Below, in pieces: positions 44,044-54,619 of a DNA stretch of 64,000 nucleotides; within the stretch, counting starts at the first letter, position 1, and every line of letters starts with the position of its first letter. Location: the NCBI RefSeq assembly GCF_004343195.1, contig NZ_SMCR01000004.1:310001-374000 (forward strand), given 5' to 3'. The translations under genes and the position numbers were made by a program. Under the pieces are notes generated by a model. The model saw only the letters and a program-made list of their open reading frames with translations, had not been told where the DNA came from and made no database searches. The stretch comes from Biostraticola tofi. Its GTDB lineage: Bacteria > Pseudomonadota > Gammaproteobacteria > Enterobacterales > Enterobacteriaceae.

Positions 44044-46767
44044 TGCCATAGCATTTCTTACATCCGCCGCCCTATCTGAACCATCGACATCGTGTAAAGC
44101 GTCCTGTATTAGCTGTTTAGCAGCCAATTTTTCCCCAGCTTCAGTCTGCAATGTCGCCAGTGAACAAGCAATACGCAGGGCCCAGCCGTGAGCCTGTTGC
44201 TGATGCGCTTTGTCCAGTGCCTGCTCCAACAGCAGACGCTGCTCCTGAGGAGGTAATTGAGTGGCGGAAAGACGCATCAGCTCAGGCGTACACCAGTTTT
44301 CATGATCCTGACGGGCGGTTTTCTGCGATAGCCCGGTATCAATTTCTGACAACAAAGGGGAATATTGCCAGTCTAATCCCATCGCATGCAACGAGCTAAA
44401 CAGTGTGGCTTGACTAACATCGGTATGACTGAACTGTTTGGCCCAAGCAAGAAAAAGTTCGCCGTAGGTCTTCCAGAAATACAAATCATGCTTTTCTGCC
44501 AGATGAATAAGCCAGTTTGCGGCCTTTATAACCCAACGTGGATTACGATCCAGTGCCGCTGTCATACAGGCACCTTCAGCCAGTGCACAGCAAAGAGAAC
44601 AGACATGCTGCAAACGAGCGGCTTTTTTAACACCGCGCCATGCCATCTGTTTCGCTGCCTTATACTCACCTTGTAACCAGAGTAAACGAGACAGAAAGGC
44701 CTGACCGGCGGTCTCTTGATCAAGACCAAAACGGAAAGAGTGACTTAATCCACCCTGGTCAAACCAGTCAAGAGATTGTTGGAGATAATCACGCCCGACG
44801 TCATGACGCCCCAAGAAATGCAGGGATACACCGAGAATACGCAACCCGGTTGCCAGCGCTTCAACGTCACTAATGGACCGTGCGAGCTCGCACATAGATT
44901 GCGCATGCTCAAGCGCTTTATCCAGCTCGCCAGTACGCAGATAATACAACCATAACCCGTAATGAGCCTGTAAACGTATTTCTTTGTCATCGAGCTTTTC
45001 TGCAAGTGCCAGCGCGGTTTTCCAGGCTGAATGTGTTTCAGGCGTAGGGCCTTTTGCCCAGGTTGATGCCTTACCTGCTACAGCGCTGAGATTCATTCTC
45101 TGGCGTAGCGTTAATACTACCTGCGAAGTATTTTCATAAAGCAGAGGATAGATATGGCGCTGACATTCATCGTATAGTGAATATTCAATCCAAAACGGGG
45201 TCATCGCTTGTAAGATCTCAAGCCCAGTAGAGGGATCGGCCCCCTCAGTTAATGTTTGCTGTAAAACACTCCGCAAATCATTAAGCATATGGCTATAACG
45301 TTCACGCCACTGTCCTGTTGGCAGCATAAACCAATCACTTTGGGCCTCTTCTACCAGAACTTTATAATAACCGGCAAAACGGGTCTCAAGACCGGTATAT
45401 TCACCCTGTTGCCTGAGTTTATCGCATGCGAACTGGCGCATGGTTTCCAGCAGGCGGAAACGGGTCTCTGGTATCTGAGTACTGACCTGAATCAGGGATA
45501 AGGACAGCAATCTTTGCAGATCGTCAACAACCTGCCAGCGATGCTTGTCTTTAATAAGCAGAAAGTCGCTTACTGATTTCACACTGAACATATCGGTATA
45601 GATTCCCAGAGAGCAAAATAATCGTTGTTCACGTGTGTTGAGTAACTGATAAGTCCACTCCAGCGTGGTCAGTATTTTCTGATGTCTGTGCACCAGAGAG
45701 CTGTGCGTATTGCTCAATAGCTTGAAACGGTCTTCCAGTCGGCTATAGATCTCTTTGACGCTCATGACTGGCAGACGGGAGGCCGCAAGTTCAATCGCCA
45801 ACGGCAGACCGTCAAGATGACGGCATAACTCGCCAATTAACGACAGTTCGCTGGACGATGGATGGAAATTATGTCGGTTGGCCTGCCCGCGTTCGATAAA
45901 GAGGCGGACACTGGCAAAAGTCAGTAGCACTTGGGTATTAGCCCCTTCGCTCTCAGGAACTTGTAATGGCGGTAGTAGATATTGTTGCTCGCCAGCAACC
46001 TGTAACGCTACCTGGCTGGTCAACAACAGTTTGATATGGGGAGCCAGGTTCAGGAGCAACGTAATCACTGGTTCAAGTTCATTAATTACATGTTCACAGT
46101 TATCAATCAGCAGTAAACATCGACGCCGTGCAAGCTGTTGCCGTAAAGCGGCATCATTATGAATGGCAGCTAATGGAAGATGTAGCGCTTGTGAAATAAC
46201 AGATAGCAAGCTGGATGCTTCGGTGATATGCGCCAGTTCAGCCACACATATTCCATCAGGAAAATGTGTGTGTATAAGGCTGACGGCTTCCCATGCCAGA
46301 CGAGTCTTACCCACGCCCCCTGAGCCTGTAATCGTCACCAGACGGTGTTTATTCAATAAGGCGCATAATTCCTGCACAGCTTGATCACGCCCCAGAATCG
46401 ACGCCAGAAAAGGGGTAACAGCAGGCTCAGGTATTTCTGATTTAGAGGGTGGTTCAATTGGCAGATTGTTGATATTAAAACGATAACCACAACCAAATTC
46501 AGTAACCAGTAGATGGCGGTCATGACCCAATGTGCGGCGTATAGCTGAAATTTGCGCCTGAAGATTATTTTCTTCGACGATTTCATTTCCCCACACTTGA
46601 GTAAGTAAAGACTCTTTACTGACCGCTTTACCTCCAGCACTCACCAGGACTACCAGAACATCAAAAGCTCTGGCAGAAATTCTTACAGGTTTTCCCCGGT
46701 GCAACAGAATCCTTAGCTGCGGCCAGATTTGCCATTCAGCAAAGTGAATCTCATCATTCGATATCAT
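44020..46767 (-). CDS. AfsR/SARP-like large regulator: winged helix, NB-ARC ATPase, TPR-like repeats
   Basis: 915 residues. Residues ~10-100 form an OmpR-type winged helix (ISARAFDVLVVLVSAGGKAVSKESLL, TEFGCGYRF). A STAND ATPase follows: Walker A GSGGVGKTRLA near residue 150, Walker B LLLIDNCEH near 215, then a LLLTSQ sensor and DGLPLAIELAASRL. The C-terminal half has TPR-like helical repeats (ALEHAQSMCELARSISDVEALATGLRI). This is a ligand- or protein-sensing transcription activator, rare in size for this order. It is adjacent to the MFS/SDR pair, which it probably controls. Confidence 0.85.
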   Translation of the reverse strand: MISNDEIHFAEWQIWPQLRILLHRGKPVRISARAFDVLVVLVSAGGKAVSKESLLTQVWGNEIVEENNLQAQISAIRRTLGHDRHLLVTEFGCGYRFNINNLPIEPPSKSEIPEPAVTPFLASILGRDQAVQELCALLNKHRLVTITGSGGVGKTRLAWEAVSLIHTHFPDGICVAELAHITEASSLLSVISQALHLPLAAIHNDAALRQQLARRRCLLLIDNCEHVINELEPVITLLLNLAPHIKLLLTSQVALQVAGEQQYLLPPLQVPESEGANTQVLLTFASVRLFIERGQANRHNFHPSSSELSLIGELCRHLDGLPLAIELAASRLPVMSVKEIYSRLEDRFKLLSNTHSSLVHRHQKILTTLEWTYQLLNTREQRLFCSLGIYTDMFSVKSVSDFLLIKDKHRWQVVDDLQRLLSLSLIQVSTQIPETRFRLLETMRQFACDKLRQQGEYTGLETRFAGYYKVLVEEAQSDWFMLPTGQWRERYSHMLNDLRSVLQQTLTEGADPSTGLEILQAMTPFWIEYSLYDECQRHIYPLLYENTSQVVLTLRQRMNLSAVAGKASTWAKGPTPETHSAWKTALALAEKLDDKEIRLQAHYGLWLYYLRTGELDKALEHAQSMCELARSISDVEALATGLRILGVSLHFLGRHDVGRDYLQQSLDWFDQGGLSHSFRFGLDQETAGQAFLSRLLWLQGEYKAAKQMAWRGVKKAARLQHVCSLCCALAEGACMTAALDRNPRWVIKAANWLIHLAEKHDLYFWKTYGELFLAWAKQFSHTDVSQATLFSSLHAMGLDWQYSPLLSEIDTGLSQKTARQDHENWCTPELMRLSATQLPPQEQRLLLEQALDKAHQQQAHGWALRIACSLATLQTEAGEKLAAKQLIQDALHDVDGSDRAADVRNAMALCARMET

Positions 46768-47204
46768 GGTGTTGAGATCTTCTGTTTCTGCGCATCACGA
46801 ATCCTCTGTACGGAGATATCCATTTTTAACGGAAGTGATCATTAGAATCAGGCCATGTGTTGTATGTATTGCATCTATTCAACGCGTTTTGTGCCGCTCA
46901 TCATTATACAACCAATGCCAACAAGGAGCATAGCGCGGCGATTCAGCCATTGATGAAAACAGGTGCTATCCCTGTCAGTCATAGCCTACCTTACCCAGTT
47001 GGAAACGCGCGCATAAAAGACAAATTATTATCATCTAAAATTAACATCGAGATCGATTCAGGGGCTGATGGTTTTATTCCCATGGCGACGTGGAGAGTAA
47101 ACAAAGATAAGTCATAGGGAAATTAGTTTCATAATTGGAGAATATTATAGTTTCTGAAAAAGCAGCTTCTTTTCATGATGAGCTGCTTTAAATCAGATAG
47201 TTGG
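46768..47204. other. Gap between the regulator cassette and the integrase gene
   Basis: About 440 bp. A plus-strand frame of 86 codons (46857-47117) has no ribosome site or recognisable motif and is not accepted as a gene. A hairpin of GCAGCT...AGCTGC type near 47161-47188, with AAAGCAGCTTCTT and AAGCAGCTC elements on the two strands, may terminate transcription of int. Confidence 0.4.
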
Positions 47205-48479
47205 TTATACGGCTACTGAATCAAATTTATTCCTTCGTGCATAAATATACGGCGCAATATATCCCCCACGGTTAACGTCCAGATAGTCGGACCACCATTG
47301 CATCATTTCCATCCGGGCTTCCAGATGTTCCGCTTTATGCACATAGGCCGCCCGTACGCCGTTGCGCTCCTTATGGCTCATCTGTCGCTCAATGGCGTCC
47401 TTTGACCACAGCCCTGACTCGTTTAGGGCGCCACAGGCCATCGTTCTGAACCCGTGGCCACAGACTTCGGTTTTGGTGTCATAACCAATTACGCGTAGCG
47501 CTTTATTAATGGTGTTTTCGCTCATAGGTTTGTCCAGACCACGCGCACCCGGAAAAACGAAGACCGACTCGCCGCTAAGCGCTTTAATCTGTTTCAGCAG
47601 GTCGACCGCCTGCCGGGACAGCGGCACCAGATGCTCGTCCTTCATCTTTGCGCCACGTTCTGAAAATCTCACGCCCTTTATGGTTTCTCGCTGCGCGGGC
47701 ACTATCCAGATACGTGCTTTCAGGTCGAACTCTTCCCAGCGGGCGAAGCGCAACTCGCTTGAGCGCAGAAAGACGTGCAGATTCAGTTCCAGCGCCAGGC
47801 GGGTCAGTATCCGACCTTGGTAGTTATCTATGTTCACCAACAGTTCTGGCAAGCGTCGCAGTGGCAAGGCGGGAAGATGTTGGGTCACAATCGGCGTCAC
47901 AACGCCACCCAGATCGAACGCGGGATTGTATTTGATGATGCCCTGTTGCACGGCGTGACGCATGATTTTGGTCAGGTACTGGCGCATCCTCCCGGCCACG
48001 TCATGCACGCCTTTGTCGTCGATGGCTTTGATGAGCTGCGCCAGATGCCGTGTTTCGATCTCCGCGATATCCATTTCGCCCATGTCAGGGAAGGCATAGC
48101 GTTTCAGGCAGGTAAGAATTTTATCCGCGTGGCTTGCCGACCAGAGCCGGAGGCTGCTGGTGTGCCACGAGGTTGCGATGTGTTTAAAGGTGCGGGTTTC
48201 GTCTACAGCGGTTTTTTCGGATTCACGGGGCAGGGAAGGGCAGATGCCGGAGGCCAGCAGCTTGCGCGCGGCGTCGCGCTTTTCACGGGCCTCCGCCAGT
48301 GTAGTCTGAGGATAGGGGCCGAAAGCCAGGCGGGATTCTTTGCCGCCGAAGCTGTAGCGGAAATACCACAGACGTGAGCCGCTGGTGGATACCAGTAGAT
48401 ACAGACCGTAAGCATCGGTGATTTTGTAGGATTTTAAGAAGGTTTTTGCAGCGCGGATTTTGCTGTCAGTCAGAGCCAT
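47205..48479 (-). CDS. int: P4-type tyrosine integrase
   Basis: 424 residues from ATG 48479 (MALTDSKIRAAK), preceded by GGAGAG. DUF4102-type N-terminus (GLYLLVSTSGSRLWYFRYSFGGKESRLAFG), then catalytic RSSELRFARWEEFD (Arg), HGFRTMACGALNE (HxxR), SHKERNGVRAAYVH (nucleophile Tyr). It lies 160 bp from tRNA-Phe in the same direction, the standard layout of an island inserted at a pheV-type tRNA. An in-frame TTG 48518 could add 13 residues. Confidence 0.93.
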   Translation of the reverse strand: MALTDSKIRAAKTFLKSYKITDAYGLYLLVSTSGSRLWYFRYSFGGKESRLAFGPYPQTTLAEAREKRDAARKLLASGICPSLPRESEKTAVDETRTFKHIATSWHTSSLRLWSASHADKILTCLKRYAFPDMGEMDIAEIETRHLAQLIKAIDDKGVHDVAGRMRQYLTKIMRHAVQQGIIKYNPAFDLGGVVTPIVTQHLPALPLRRLPELLVNIDNYQGRILTRLALELNLHVFLRSSELRFARWEEFDLKARIWIVPAQRETIKGVRFSERGAKMKDEHLVPLSRQAVDLLKQIKALSGESVFVFPGARGLDKPMSENTINKALRVIGYDTKTEVCGHGFRTMACGALNESGLWSKDAIERQMSHKERNGVRAAYVHKAEHLEARMEMMQWWSDYLDVNRGGYIAPYIYARRNKFDSVAV

Positions 48480-48639
48480 GTGAGGGTCTCTCCATTCATC
48501 GAACTGAATGACCCGCAATTTGACCCCACATTTTCCGGATACCTAGGGATAAATCAAAACGTATCGGAAAGGGTTTTTACGCCAACTTATTGAATTGCAA
48601 TAGCATAGGAATTTATAAGGAGGCATAAAAAAAGAATGG

Positions 48640-48715
48640 TGGTGCCCGGACTCGGAATCGAACCAAGGACACGGGGATTTTCAATCCCCTGCTCTACCGA
48701 CTGAGCTATCCGGGC
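48640..48715 (-). tRNA. tRNA-Phe (GAA)
   Basis: 76 nucleotides with encoded CCA. Acceptor stem GCCCGGA/TCCGGGC, D-arm GCTCAGTCGGTAGAGC, anticodon stem GGGGA/TCCCC with loop TTGAAAA (anticodon GAA at 48680-48682), T-arm with GGTTCGATTCC. Its 3' half is the likely attachment site for the neighbouring integrase. Confidence 0.97.
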
Positions 48716-49363
48716 AACGGGGCGCATTAAACCGTATTGGGCGCGGGTCGTCAACGGCTTTATGCCTTCTCGCCGCTCGTTTGCCGAGTTTTCATTCAGT
48801 TAGTTCTAGCCTGGTTTAAAACCTCGGTAAATCCCCCGATCACGCTATTTTCATTAACCTTTAGCCATAATGTGATGTCCAAATAACACATATGATAATA
48901 ATATCATTATAAATCATGGAATTGTATTGTGTTGCGGCGCTATTTCAACTCGGTTTTTTTCTTGAAACTGCCGCCAAAAAATGCAACTATTGCGCGAATT
49001 CTGACAACATCCCCTTCAGGGTCACTAAGGCTTACGTTATGACACATCCATTGCTGCGATTGCGATGCACCGGATATCCCTGTCTGATGTCCCAAGCCTG
49101 GTGCCGTCCAGATATCAGCTCGTCACAGTTGTCCATACCCACCATGCGGTGAGGGCACCTCCAGTCACCTGTTAGGCATTATTAAAACCAGAGCGCGTCT
49201 CTGCTTTTACTGATGTCTATCGGCTGCTGCTCCCCAGTACTTCCGATAATGACCTGCTGCTGTAGCGAGGGCGGTATGACATCTTTACGGGCGAGATATT
49301 TCCTCTCCCATCGCGTGCTTATCAGGCACCTACACTCATCCTTAACCTTTGGGATCGGTGATT
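48716..49363. other. Upstream region of speC, no supported gene
   Basis: About 650 bp. It has a palindrome ATGATA-ATAA-TATCAT at 48893-48908 and a plus-strand frame of 78 codons (48916-49152) with no family features. A lost gene (yqgA is here in E. coli) is possible. The promoter of speC should lie in the last 200 bp. Confidence 0.4.
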
Positions 49364-51535
49364 ATGAAATTATTGAAAATAGCGGCCAGCGCTGCGCTGA
49401 TTGATCTGCTGCACACCGAGCGCGAGCGCGTGCCGGTCGCAGAAACGGATTTTACCGATGTGGCCGCCCTGGTGGTGTCGCCTCAGGATGCCCAGTCCGG
49501 GCTGTTGGCCGTGCTGCGCAATACCGGTATTGCGGTGCCGGTATTTATCGGCATGGAATACGCCGGCGAGGCCGATGACCTGAAGATGCCCGCCGATGCC
49601 ACCCGGCTGATGCTTACCGGCGATGATAGTGAAAGTCATGCCGCTCTGCTGGAAGCCGCGGCTGACCATTATCAGCAACATCTGCTGCCGCCATTTTTCG
49701 ACACCTTGACCAAGTATGTGGCCATGGGCAACAGCACCTTCGCCTGTCCCGGCCATCAGGGCGGTCAATTTTTCCGTAAGCATCCGGCCGGCCGCCAGTT
49801 CTATGAATTTTTCGGTGAAAATCTGTTTCGGGCCGATATGTGCAATGCCGACGTCAAGCTTGGCGATTTGCTGATCCATGAAGGGTCGGCGAAAGAAGCG
49901 CAGAAATTTGCCGCCAAGGTGTTTAATGCCGACAAGACCTATTTTGTGCTTAATGGCACCTCGTCCGCCAATAAAGTAGTGACCAATGCGCTGCTGACGC
50001 GTGGCGATCTGGTGCTGTTTGATCGCAATAACCATAAATCGGTCCATCACGGCGCCCTGCTGCAGGCCGGCGCCACACCGGTTTATCTTGAAACCGCCCG
50101 CAACCCCTTTGGGCTTATCGGCGGCATCGACGCCCGCTGTTTTGATGAGCAATATCTGCGTGGCCAGGCTGCTGCCGTATCGGCAGAGAAGGGGAGCCAG
50201 CTACGCCCGTTCAGGCTGGCGGTGATCCAACTGGGTACTTATGACGGCACCATCTATAACGCCCGCCAGGTGGTGGATAAGATTGGTCATCTTTGTGACT
50301 ACATCCTGTTTGATTCCGCCTGGGTAGGCTATGAGCAGTTTATTCCGATGATGGAGCAGTGCTCGCCGCTGCTGCTGGATCTTAATGCTGATGATCCGGG
50401 CATTTTCGTCACCCAGTCGGTGCACAAGCAGCAGGCCGGTTTTTCCCAGACCTCGCAGATCCACAAAAAAGACACCCATATCAAGGGGCAGCCGCGCTTT
50501 TGTAATCATAAGCGTTTTAACAATGCCTATATGCTGCATGCCTCGACCAGCCCGTTTTATCCGCTGTTCGCCGCGCTGGAAATCAATGCCAAGATCCATG
50601 AAGGGGCCAGCGGACGCCGGTTATGGCACGACTGCGTGATGCTGGGCATCGAGACGCGCAAGCAACTGCTGGATCAGTGCAGCCTCATCAGGCCGTTTGT
50701 GCCCGCTACGGTGGATGGCAAAGCCTGGCAGCGCCATGACACCCAGGACATGGCCCGGGATGTGCGATTCTTCAATTTTGAGCCGGGTGAAAAATGGCAT
50801 GCTTTTAGCGGCTATGTGCAGGATCAGTATTTTGTCGATCCCTGCAAACTGCTGCTGACCACGCCGGGCATTGATACCCAGACCGGTCGCTATACCCCGT
50901 TCGGTATCCCGGCCACTATCCTGGCGACCTGGCTGCGCGAGAACGGTATCGTGCCGGAGAAGTGCGATCTCAACTCTATCCTGTTCCTGCTGACCCCGGC
51001 CGAGGATGCGGTCAAAATGCAGCGGCTGGTCGCCGCACTGGTGCAGTTCGAACGTTATATCGAACAGGATGCGCTGGTGTGCGATGTGCTGCCGAGTATT
51101 TATGAAAAACATACTGATCGCTATCAGGGTTACACGTTGCATCAGCTATGCCAGGAAATGCACGATCTGTATGTCAGTTTTGATGCCAAGCAGCTGCAGC
51201 GGGACATGTTCCGCAGCGATTGTATGCCGCGTATCGCCATGAATCCGCAGGATGCCAATACCGCGCTGGTGCGGGGGGATATCGATTTCATTCCGCTCAG
51301 TGAAGCCGAAGGCCGGATAGCGGTCGAAGGGGCGCTGCCTTATCCGCCGGGGGTACTTTGCGTGGTGCCGGGCGAAGTCTGGGGTGGGGCGGCCCAGCGC
51401 TATTTCCTGGCGCTGGAAGAGGGCGTCAATCTGCTGCCGGGCTTTTCGCCTGAACTGCAGGGCGTGTATTTAGTAGCGGATGACCAGGGTAAAAAGCGGC
51501 TTTACGGGCATGTGCTGGCCCAGAGGGTGGGTTAA
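49364..51535 (+). CDS. speC: Ornithine decarboxylase, constitutive (biosynthetic)
   Basis: 723 residues, fold type I PLP decarboxylase. N-terminal wing domain, then GNSTFACPGHQGG, FFGENLFRADMCNADVKLGDLL, PLP lysine in SVHKQQAGFSQTSQIHK and TLHQLCQEMHDLYVSFD near the C-terminus, all as in SpeC. Makes putrescine from ornithine. Start placed at ATG 49364 (MKLLKIAAS), parallel to E. coli MKSMNIAAS; ATG 49349 is five codons upstream. The gene's position next to tRNA-Phe matches the pheV-speC order of enterics. Confidence 0.96.
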   Translation: MKLLKIAASAALIDLLHTERERVPVAETDFTDVAALVVSPQDAQSGLLAVLRNTGIAVPVFIGMEYAGEADDLKMPADATRLMLTGDDSESHAALLEAAADHYQQHLLPPFFDTLTKYVAMGNSTFACPGHQGGQFFRKHPAGRQFYEFFGENLFRADMCNADVKLGDLLIHEGSAKEAQKFAAKVFNADKTYFVLNGTSSANKVVTNALLTRGDLVLFDRNNHKSVHHGALLQAGATPVYLETARNPFGLIGGIDARCFDEQYLRGQAAAVSAEKGSQLRPFRLAVIQLGTYDGTIYNARQVVDKIGHLCDYILFDSAWVGYEQFIPMMEQCSPLLLDLNADDPGIFVTQSVHKQQAGFSQTSQIHKKDTHIKGQPRFCNHKRFNNAYMLHASTSPFYPLFAALEINAKIHEGASGRRLWHDCVMLGIETRKQLLDQCSLIRPFVPATVDGKAWQRHDTQDMARDVRFFNFEPGEKWHAFSGYVQDQYFVDPCKLLLTTPGIDTQTGRYTPFGIPATILATWLRENGIVPEKCDLNSILFLLTPAEDAVKMQRLVAALVQFERYIEQDALVCDVLPSIYEKHTDRYQGYTLHQLCQEMHDLYVSFDAKQLQRDMFRSDCMPRIAMNPQDANTALVRGDIDFIPLSEAEGRIAVEGALPYPPGVLCVVPGEVWGGAAQRYFLALEEGVNLLPGFSPELQGVYLVADDQGKKRLYGHVLAQRVG

Positions 51536-51944
51536 GCTGCCGGCCGGTTACGTTAAAAAGAGGGCTGGCATAGAGCGGCTGCCGGTTTTACAGTGACCTG
51601 ATGCATTGCCTCAATTGATTATTATGCTTAACATCTACTCAAGGCGAAGCCAGTTTGCGGGCGTTTTATGTCAATCACCGTTTTAATTAGCCAGCACTCG
51701 AAGCCAAGCTGCTTTCAAGGACTGTTCTGGGTAATAAGGTTTTTGATCATGAGCTTATATATGGCCTTAGCCCTTCGCCGATTGAAAGCCTGGCGGTCTT
51801 TGAGATTGAGGATTTGCTTATCAAAACAGCATGATTCTATTTCGCTTGATGCCAGCAGGATTTGACTCGGCCAACCTTGGCGGCTTATCGCCGCTCACGC
51901 TAAAGGGGGAAGCAGAACTTCCCCCTCGCCATGACCGCCTGCGC
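51536..51944. other. Gap between speC and mltC; no nupG
   Basis: 409 bp between convergent speC and mltC. E. coli has nupG here; no trace is seen. Short plus-strand frames lack support. Confidence 0.5.
51905..51925 (-). terminator. Hairpin after mltC
   Basis: GGGGGAAG (51905-51912) pairs with CTTCCCCC (51918-51925), with TTTA following on the minus strand. A probable terminator for mltC, which ends 19 bp away. Confidence 0.55.
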
Positions 51945-53021
51945 CTAGTAGCGCAGGTAGTTTCTCTGCAGCTTGTTGACTTTATAAAGATAACGCCTGG
52001 ATTCAGCGGAGGGGTGTTTGCTGGTCAGGGTTTGATAGACTTCATCCGGCTGCAAATCGTTTATCTGCGAGAACGCCTGGTTTTTATCCCGGGAGAACAC
52101 CCGCAGCACGCTGCCGGCGCCGCCGTTATAGGCGGTGATCACCGCATAGCGTCTGGAGGTCGGATTAACGATACCGCCCAGGTAGCTGGACTGCAGAATG
52201 GAGAGATAGGCGGTACCGGCATCGATATTGTTCTCCGGATCGAACAGGTAGCTGCGGCTCGGCTGTCCCCATTTGCCCTTCATCTTGAACACATCCCGCC
52301 CGGCGCTGTGCTGGACCACCTGCATCAGCCCCAGGGCGTCGGCGTGGCTGACCGCATAGGGGTTGAAGCTGGACTCGGTCTGCATGATTGCCAGGATAAG
52401 CGACTCTTCCACCCCGTATTTCTGGGCGGATTTGCGCACCAGCGGCAGGTATTTATGCGCACGTTTGTCCAGATGGTTGGGCACCAGCTGGAGGGTGACC
52501 GACCAGATGACTTTCAGGCCTGAGCTGCGGCGCTGCAGCCGGTTTTGAATCAGGTAATCGGCAAAGTGCGCGGCCCGCCATTCCCAGCGGATCGGTTCGC
52601 CCTTGTTGTCGAGCACCTGGCCATAAAGGAACGGCTGCTTGCTGATCGGAATATCGTCCACATCAGAATAGAGGTCGATAGAACCCGGATCGTTACCCAT
52701 CAACAGCGTAGTGATGATCGATTGACGCAGGTGCGCCGCCGGATCGGTCGCCGAGATGGTCTCGATGGTGATGGTACCGGCATCGAAGTTGATGTGGCTG
52801 CGGGTTTCGTATTGATCGGTGTATTTGACGTAATCTTTCGGCCCGGCAATCAGGACCTCGTTCAGACCCCAGAGGTTTTCGATATTATGGGCAAACTGGC
52901 CCATCAGAATTTCAAAACCATTGGTGTCTTTGACGTTAAGTTCAGAGTCGGCTTCTTTATTACTGCCTGAACATGAAATCAGTAACGGTGCTACTACCAG
53001 TAACGCTAAAATTTTCTTCAT
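51945..53021 (-). CDS. mltC: Membrane-bound lytic murein transglycosylase C
   Basis: 358 residues. Lipoprotein signal [20 protein letters not shown] (lipobox LISC), MltC N-domain, then the SLT domain with [20 protein letters not shown] (catalytic Glu) and [13 protein letters not shown], ending [13 protein letters not shown]. Trims peptidoglycan from the outer membrane side. Follows yggX and mutY on the same strand as in E. coli. Confidence 0.96.
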   Translation of the reverse strand: MKKILALLVVAPLLISCSGSNKEADSELNVKDTNGFEILMGQFAHNIENLWGLNEVLIAGPKDYVKYTDQYETRSHINFDAGTITIETISATDPAAHLRQSIITTLLMGNDPGSIDLYSDVDDIPISKQPFLYGQVLDNKGEPIRWEWRAAHFADYLIQNRLQRRSSGLKVIWSVTLQLVPNHLDKRAHKYLPLVRKSAQKYGVEESLILAIMQTESSFNPYAVSHADALGLMQVVQHSAGRDVFKMKGKWGQPSRSYLFDPENNIDAGTAYLSILQSSYLGGIVNPTSRRYAVITAYNGGAGSVLRVFSRDKNQAFSQINDLQPDEVYQTLTSKHPSAESRRYLYKVNKLQRNYLRY

Positions 53022-53076
53022 CTTGCAAGCCGTGTCGGGACGAGGAAGTCAAAAGGGATTACCCTTGCTACAAAGG

Positions 53077-53349
53077 TTATTTGCTCGGCGGGGTATACCC
53101 TTCGATATGCACGTCCTGGCCTTTGAACAGAAAATTAATCATCTCCTGCTCAAGAATTTTGCGGTCGGCCACATTCATCATGCTGAGTTTTTTTTCATTG
53201 ATAAGCATGGTCTGCTTGGTTTGCCATTCGGCCCAGGCTTCTTTGGAAATTTCATTAAAAATGCGCTTGCCCAGTTCGCCCGGATAAAACTGAAAATCCT
53301 GGCCTTCGGCTTCACGCTGTAAATAACTACAAAAAATCGTCCTGCTCAT
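53077..53349 (-). CDS. yggX: Fe(2+)-trafficking protein YggX
   Basis: 90 residues from ATG 53349 ([19 protein letters not shown]), with the conserved cysteine at position 7 and [19 protein letters not shown]. Protects Fe-S clusters from oxidants. Starts 2 bp after the mutY stop, co-transcribed. Confidence 0.96.
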   Translation of the reverse strand: MSRTIFCSYLQREAEGQDFQFYPGELGKRIFNEISKEAWAEWQTKQTMLINEKKLSMMNVADRKILEQEMINFLFKGQDVHIEGYTPPSK

Positions 53350-53351
53350 CA

Positions 53352-54434
53352 TTATTCCTCTTGGTTTGCAGCATGTTGGGTTAAGGCGTGCAAGGGATCG
53401 CGCACCTGCAGCAATAGGCGACCGACCGGTGCGGCCAGTCCGACGGACGGCGGCTGGGCTAAGTTATACCAGAGTCCGGCCCCTTCATCCATGCAGCGCT
53501 TGTGGGCGCTGGCGTTGAGGTGCATGGGAACAATGTCCAGGTGAAAGTGACTGAAGGCATGCCTGAATGAGGTCATCTGTTCACATTGCTCGATGTTGAG
53601 ACCGTGGGTCTTTAACCATAGTTCAAGATCTTCACGTTGCGAAAACTGCGGAAAGCAAAATAATCCACCCCATAAGCCAACCGGGGGGCGTTGCTCCAGC
53701 CAGATCTGTTGATTCTGCTCGAGCAACAGGAACCAGGCGGTCTTTTCCGGCAGTACCTGTTTAGGCTTTTTGCCCGGATAGCGCGCCCAGCTGTGGGTTG
53801 CATAAGCTTCACAACCGGTATTCAGCGGGCAGAGTTCGCATTTGGGTTTGGATCGGGTGCAGACCATGGCGCCCAAGTCCATCATCGCCTGGTTGAACTG
53901 GGCTACGCCCTGGGCCGGCGTGACCGATTCAGCCAACGACCACAGGCGGCTTTCGACCTCTTTTTTGGCCGGCCAGCCGTCAACCGCATAGCAGCGCGCC
54001 AGAACCCGCTTCACGTTGCCGTCCAGGATCGGGTAATGCTGTTCCAGGGCCAGGGATAAAATCGCGCCGGCGGTGGAGCGGCCGATACCCGGCAGGGCGA
54101 TGATCTCAGCAAAGGTTTGCGGAAATACGCCGCCATGGCGTTCAACGACGATCTGCGCCGCCTGGTGCAGGTTACGGCCGCGGGCATAGTAGCCCAGGCC
54201 GGTCCACAGATGCAGCACTTCATCCAGCGGTGCCGCCCCCAGGCTGGCGACGGTGGGGAATGCCGCCATAAAGCGCTGAAAGTAGGGGATAACGGTCGCT
54301 ACCTGGGTCTGTTGCAGCATCACTTCCGACAACCAGACTTTATACGGGGTCTTGTCACTCTGCCAGGGCAGGGTTTTGCGGCCAAAGCGCTGGTACCAGT
54401 CCAGGACTTGTTGCGCGAAAGGTTGCGCTTGCAT
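53352..54434 (-). CDS. mutY: Adenine DNA glycosylase
   Basis: 360 residues from ATG 54434 ([25 protein letters not shown]). [16 protein letters not shown] active site with catalytic Glu, helix-hairpin-helix [14 protein letters not shown] with the catalytic Asp in [11 protein letters not shown], 4Fe-4S cysteines [17 protein letters not shown], and a NUDIX-like C-domain. Removes A opposite 8-oxoG. A longer start at 54569 would overlap the trmB upstream region and is rejected. Confidence 0.96.
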   Translation of the reverse strand: MQAQPFAQQVLDWYQRFGRKTLPWQSDKTPYKVWLSEVMLQQTQVATVIPYFQRFMAAFPTVASLGAAPLDEVLHLWTGLGYYARGRNLHQAAQIVVERHGGVFPQTFAEIIALPGIGRSTAGAILSLALEQHYPILDGNVKRVLARCYAVDGWPAKKEVESRLWSLAESVTPAQGVAQFNQAMMDLGAMVCTRSKPKCELCPLNTGCEAYATHSWARYPGKKPKQVLPEKTAWFLLLEQNQQIWLEQRPPVGLWGGLFCFPQFSQREDLELWLKTHGLNIEQCEQMTSFRHAFSHFHLDIVPMHLNASAHKRCMDEGAGLWYNLAQPPSVGLAAPVGRLLLQVRDPLHALTQHAANQEE

Positions 54435-54619
54435 CATGAGAAGGCTATTACACTCCAGCAGGTGATCATTGAGAATCGGCTCCATCGCCTCAGGCAGCGA
54501 TTCCAGCACAGAGTGTGCGGGCTGTAAACAGGAACTTTCCCCCTCTGCGCCCTTGCTTATCCCCCCCATCTTTGGATAATGCGCGTTGGCCCATCATATT
54601 GCGCAGACCAAACATAACT

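Noticed and set aside
46857..47117. 86-codon plus-strand frame between the AfsR-like regulator and int
   Set aside because: No ribosome site, no motif, and biased toward short random-looking composition; kept only as a note in the gap entry.
48916..49152. 78-codon frame upstream of speC
   Set aside because: Rich in Cys/Ser without pattern, no ribosome site; not a speF-type leader by eye.
49370..50152. 260-codon minus-strand frame inside speC
   Set aside because: Antisense shadow of a strongly conserved gene.
51668..51865. 65-codon frame between speC and mltC
   Set aside because: No ribosome site and composition unlike neighbouring genes; no nupG similarity.
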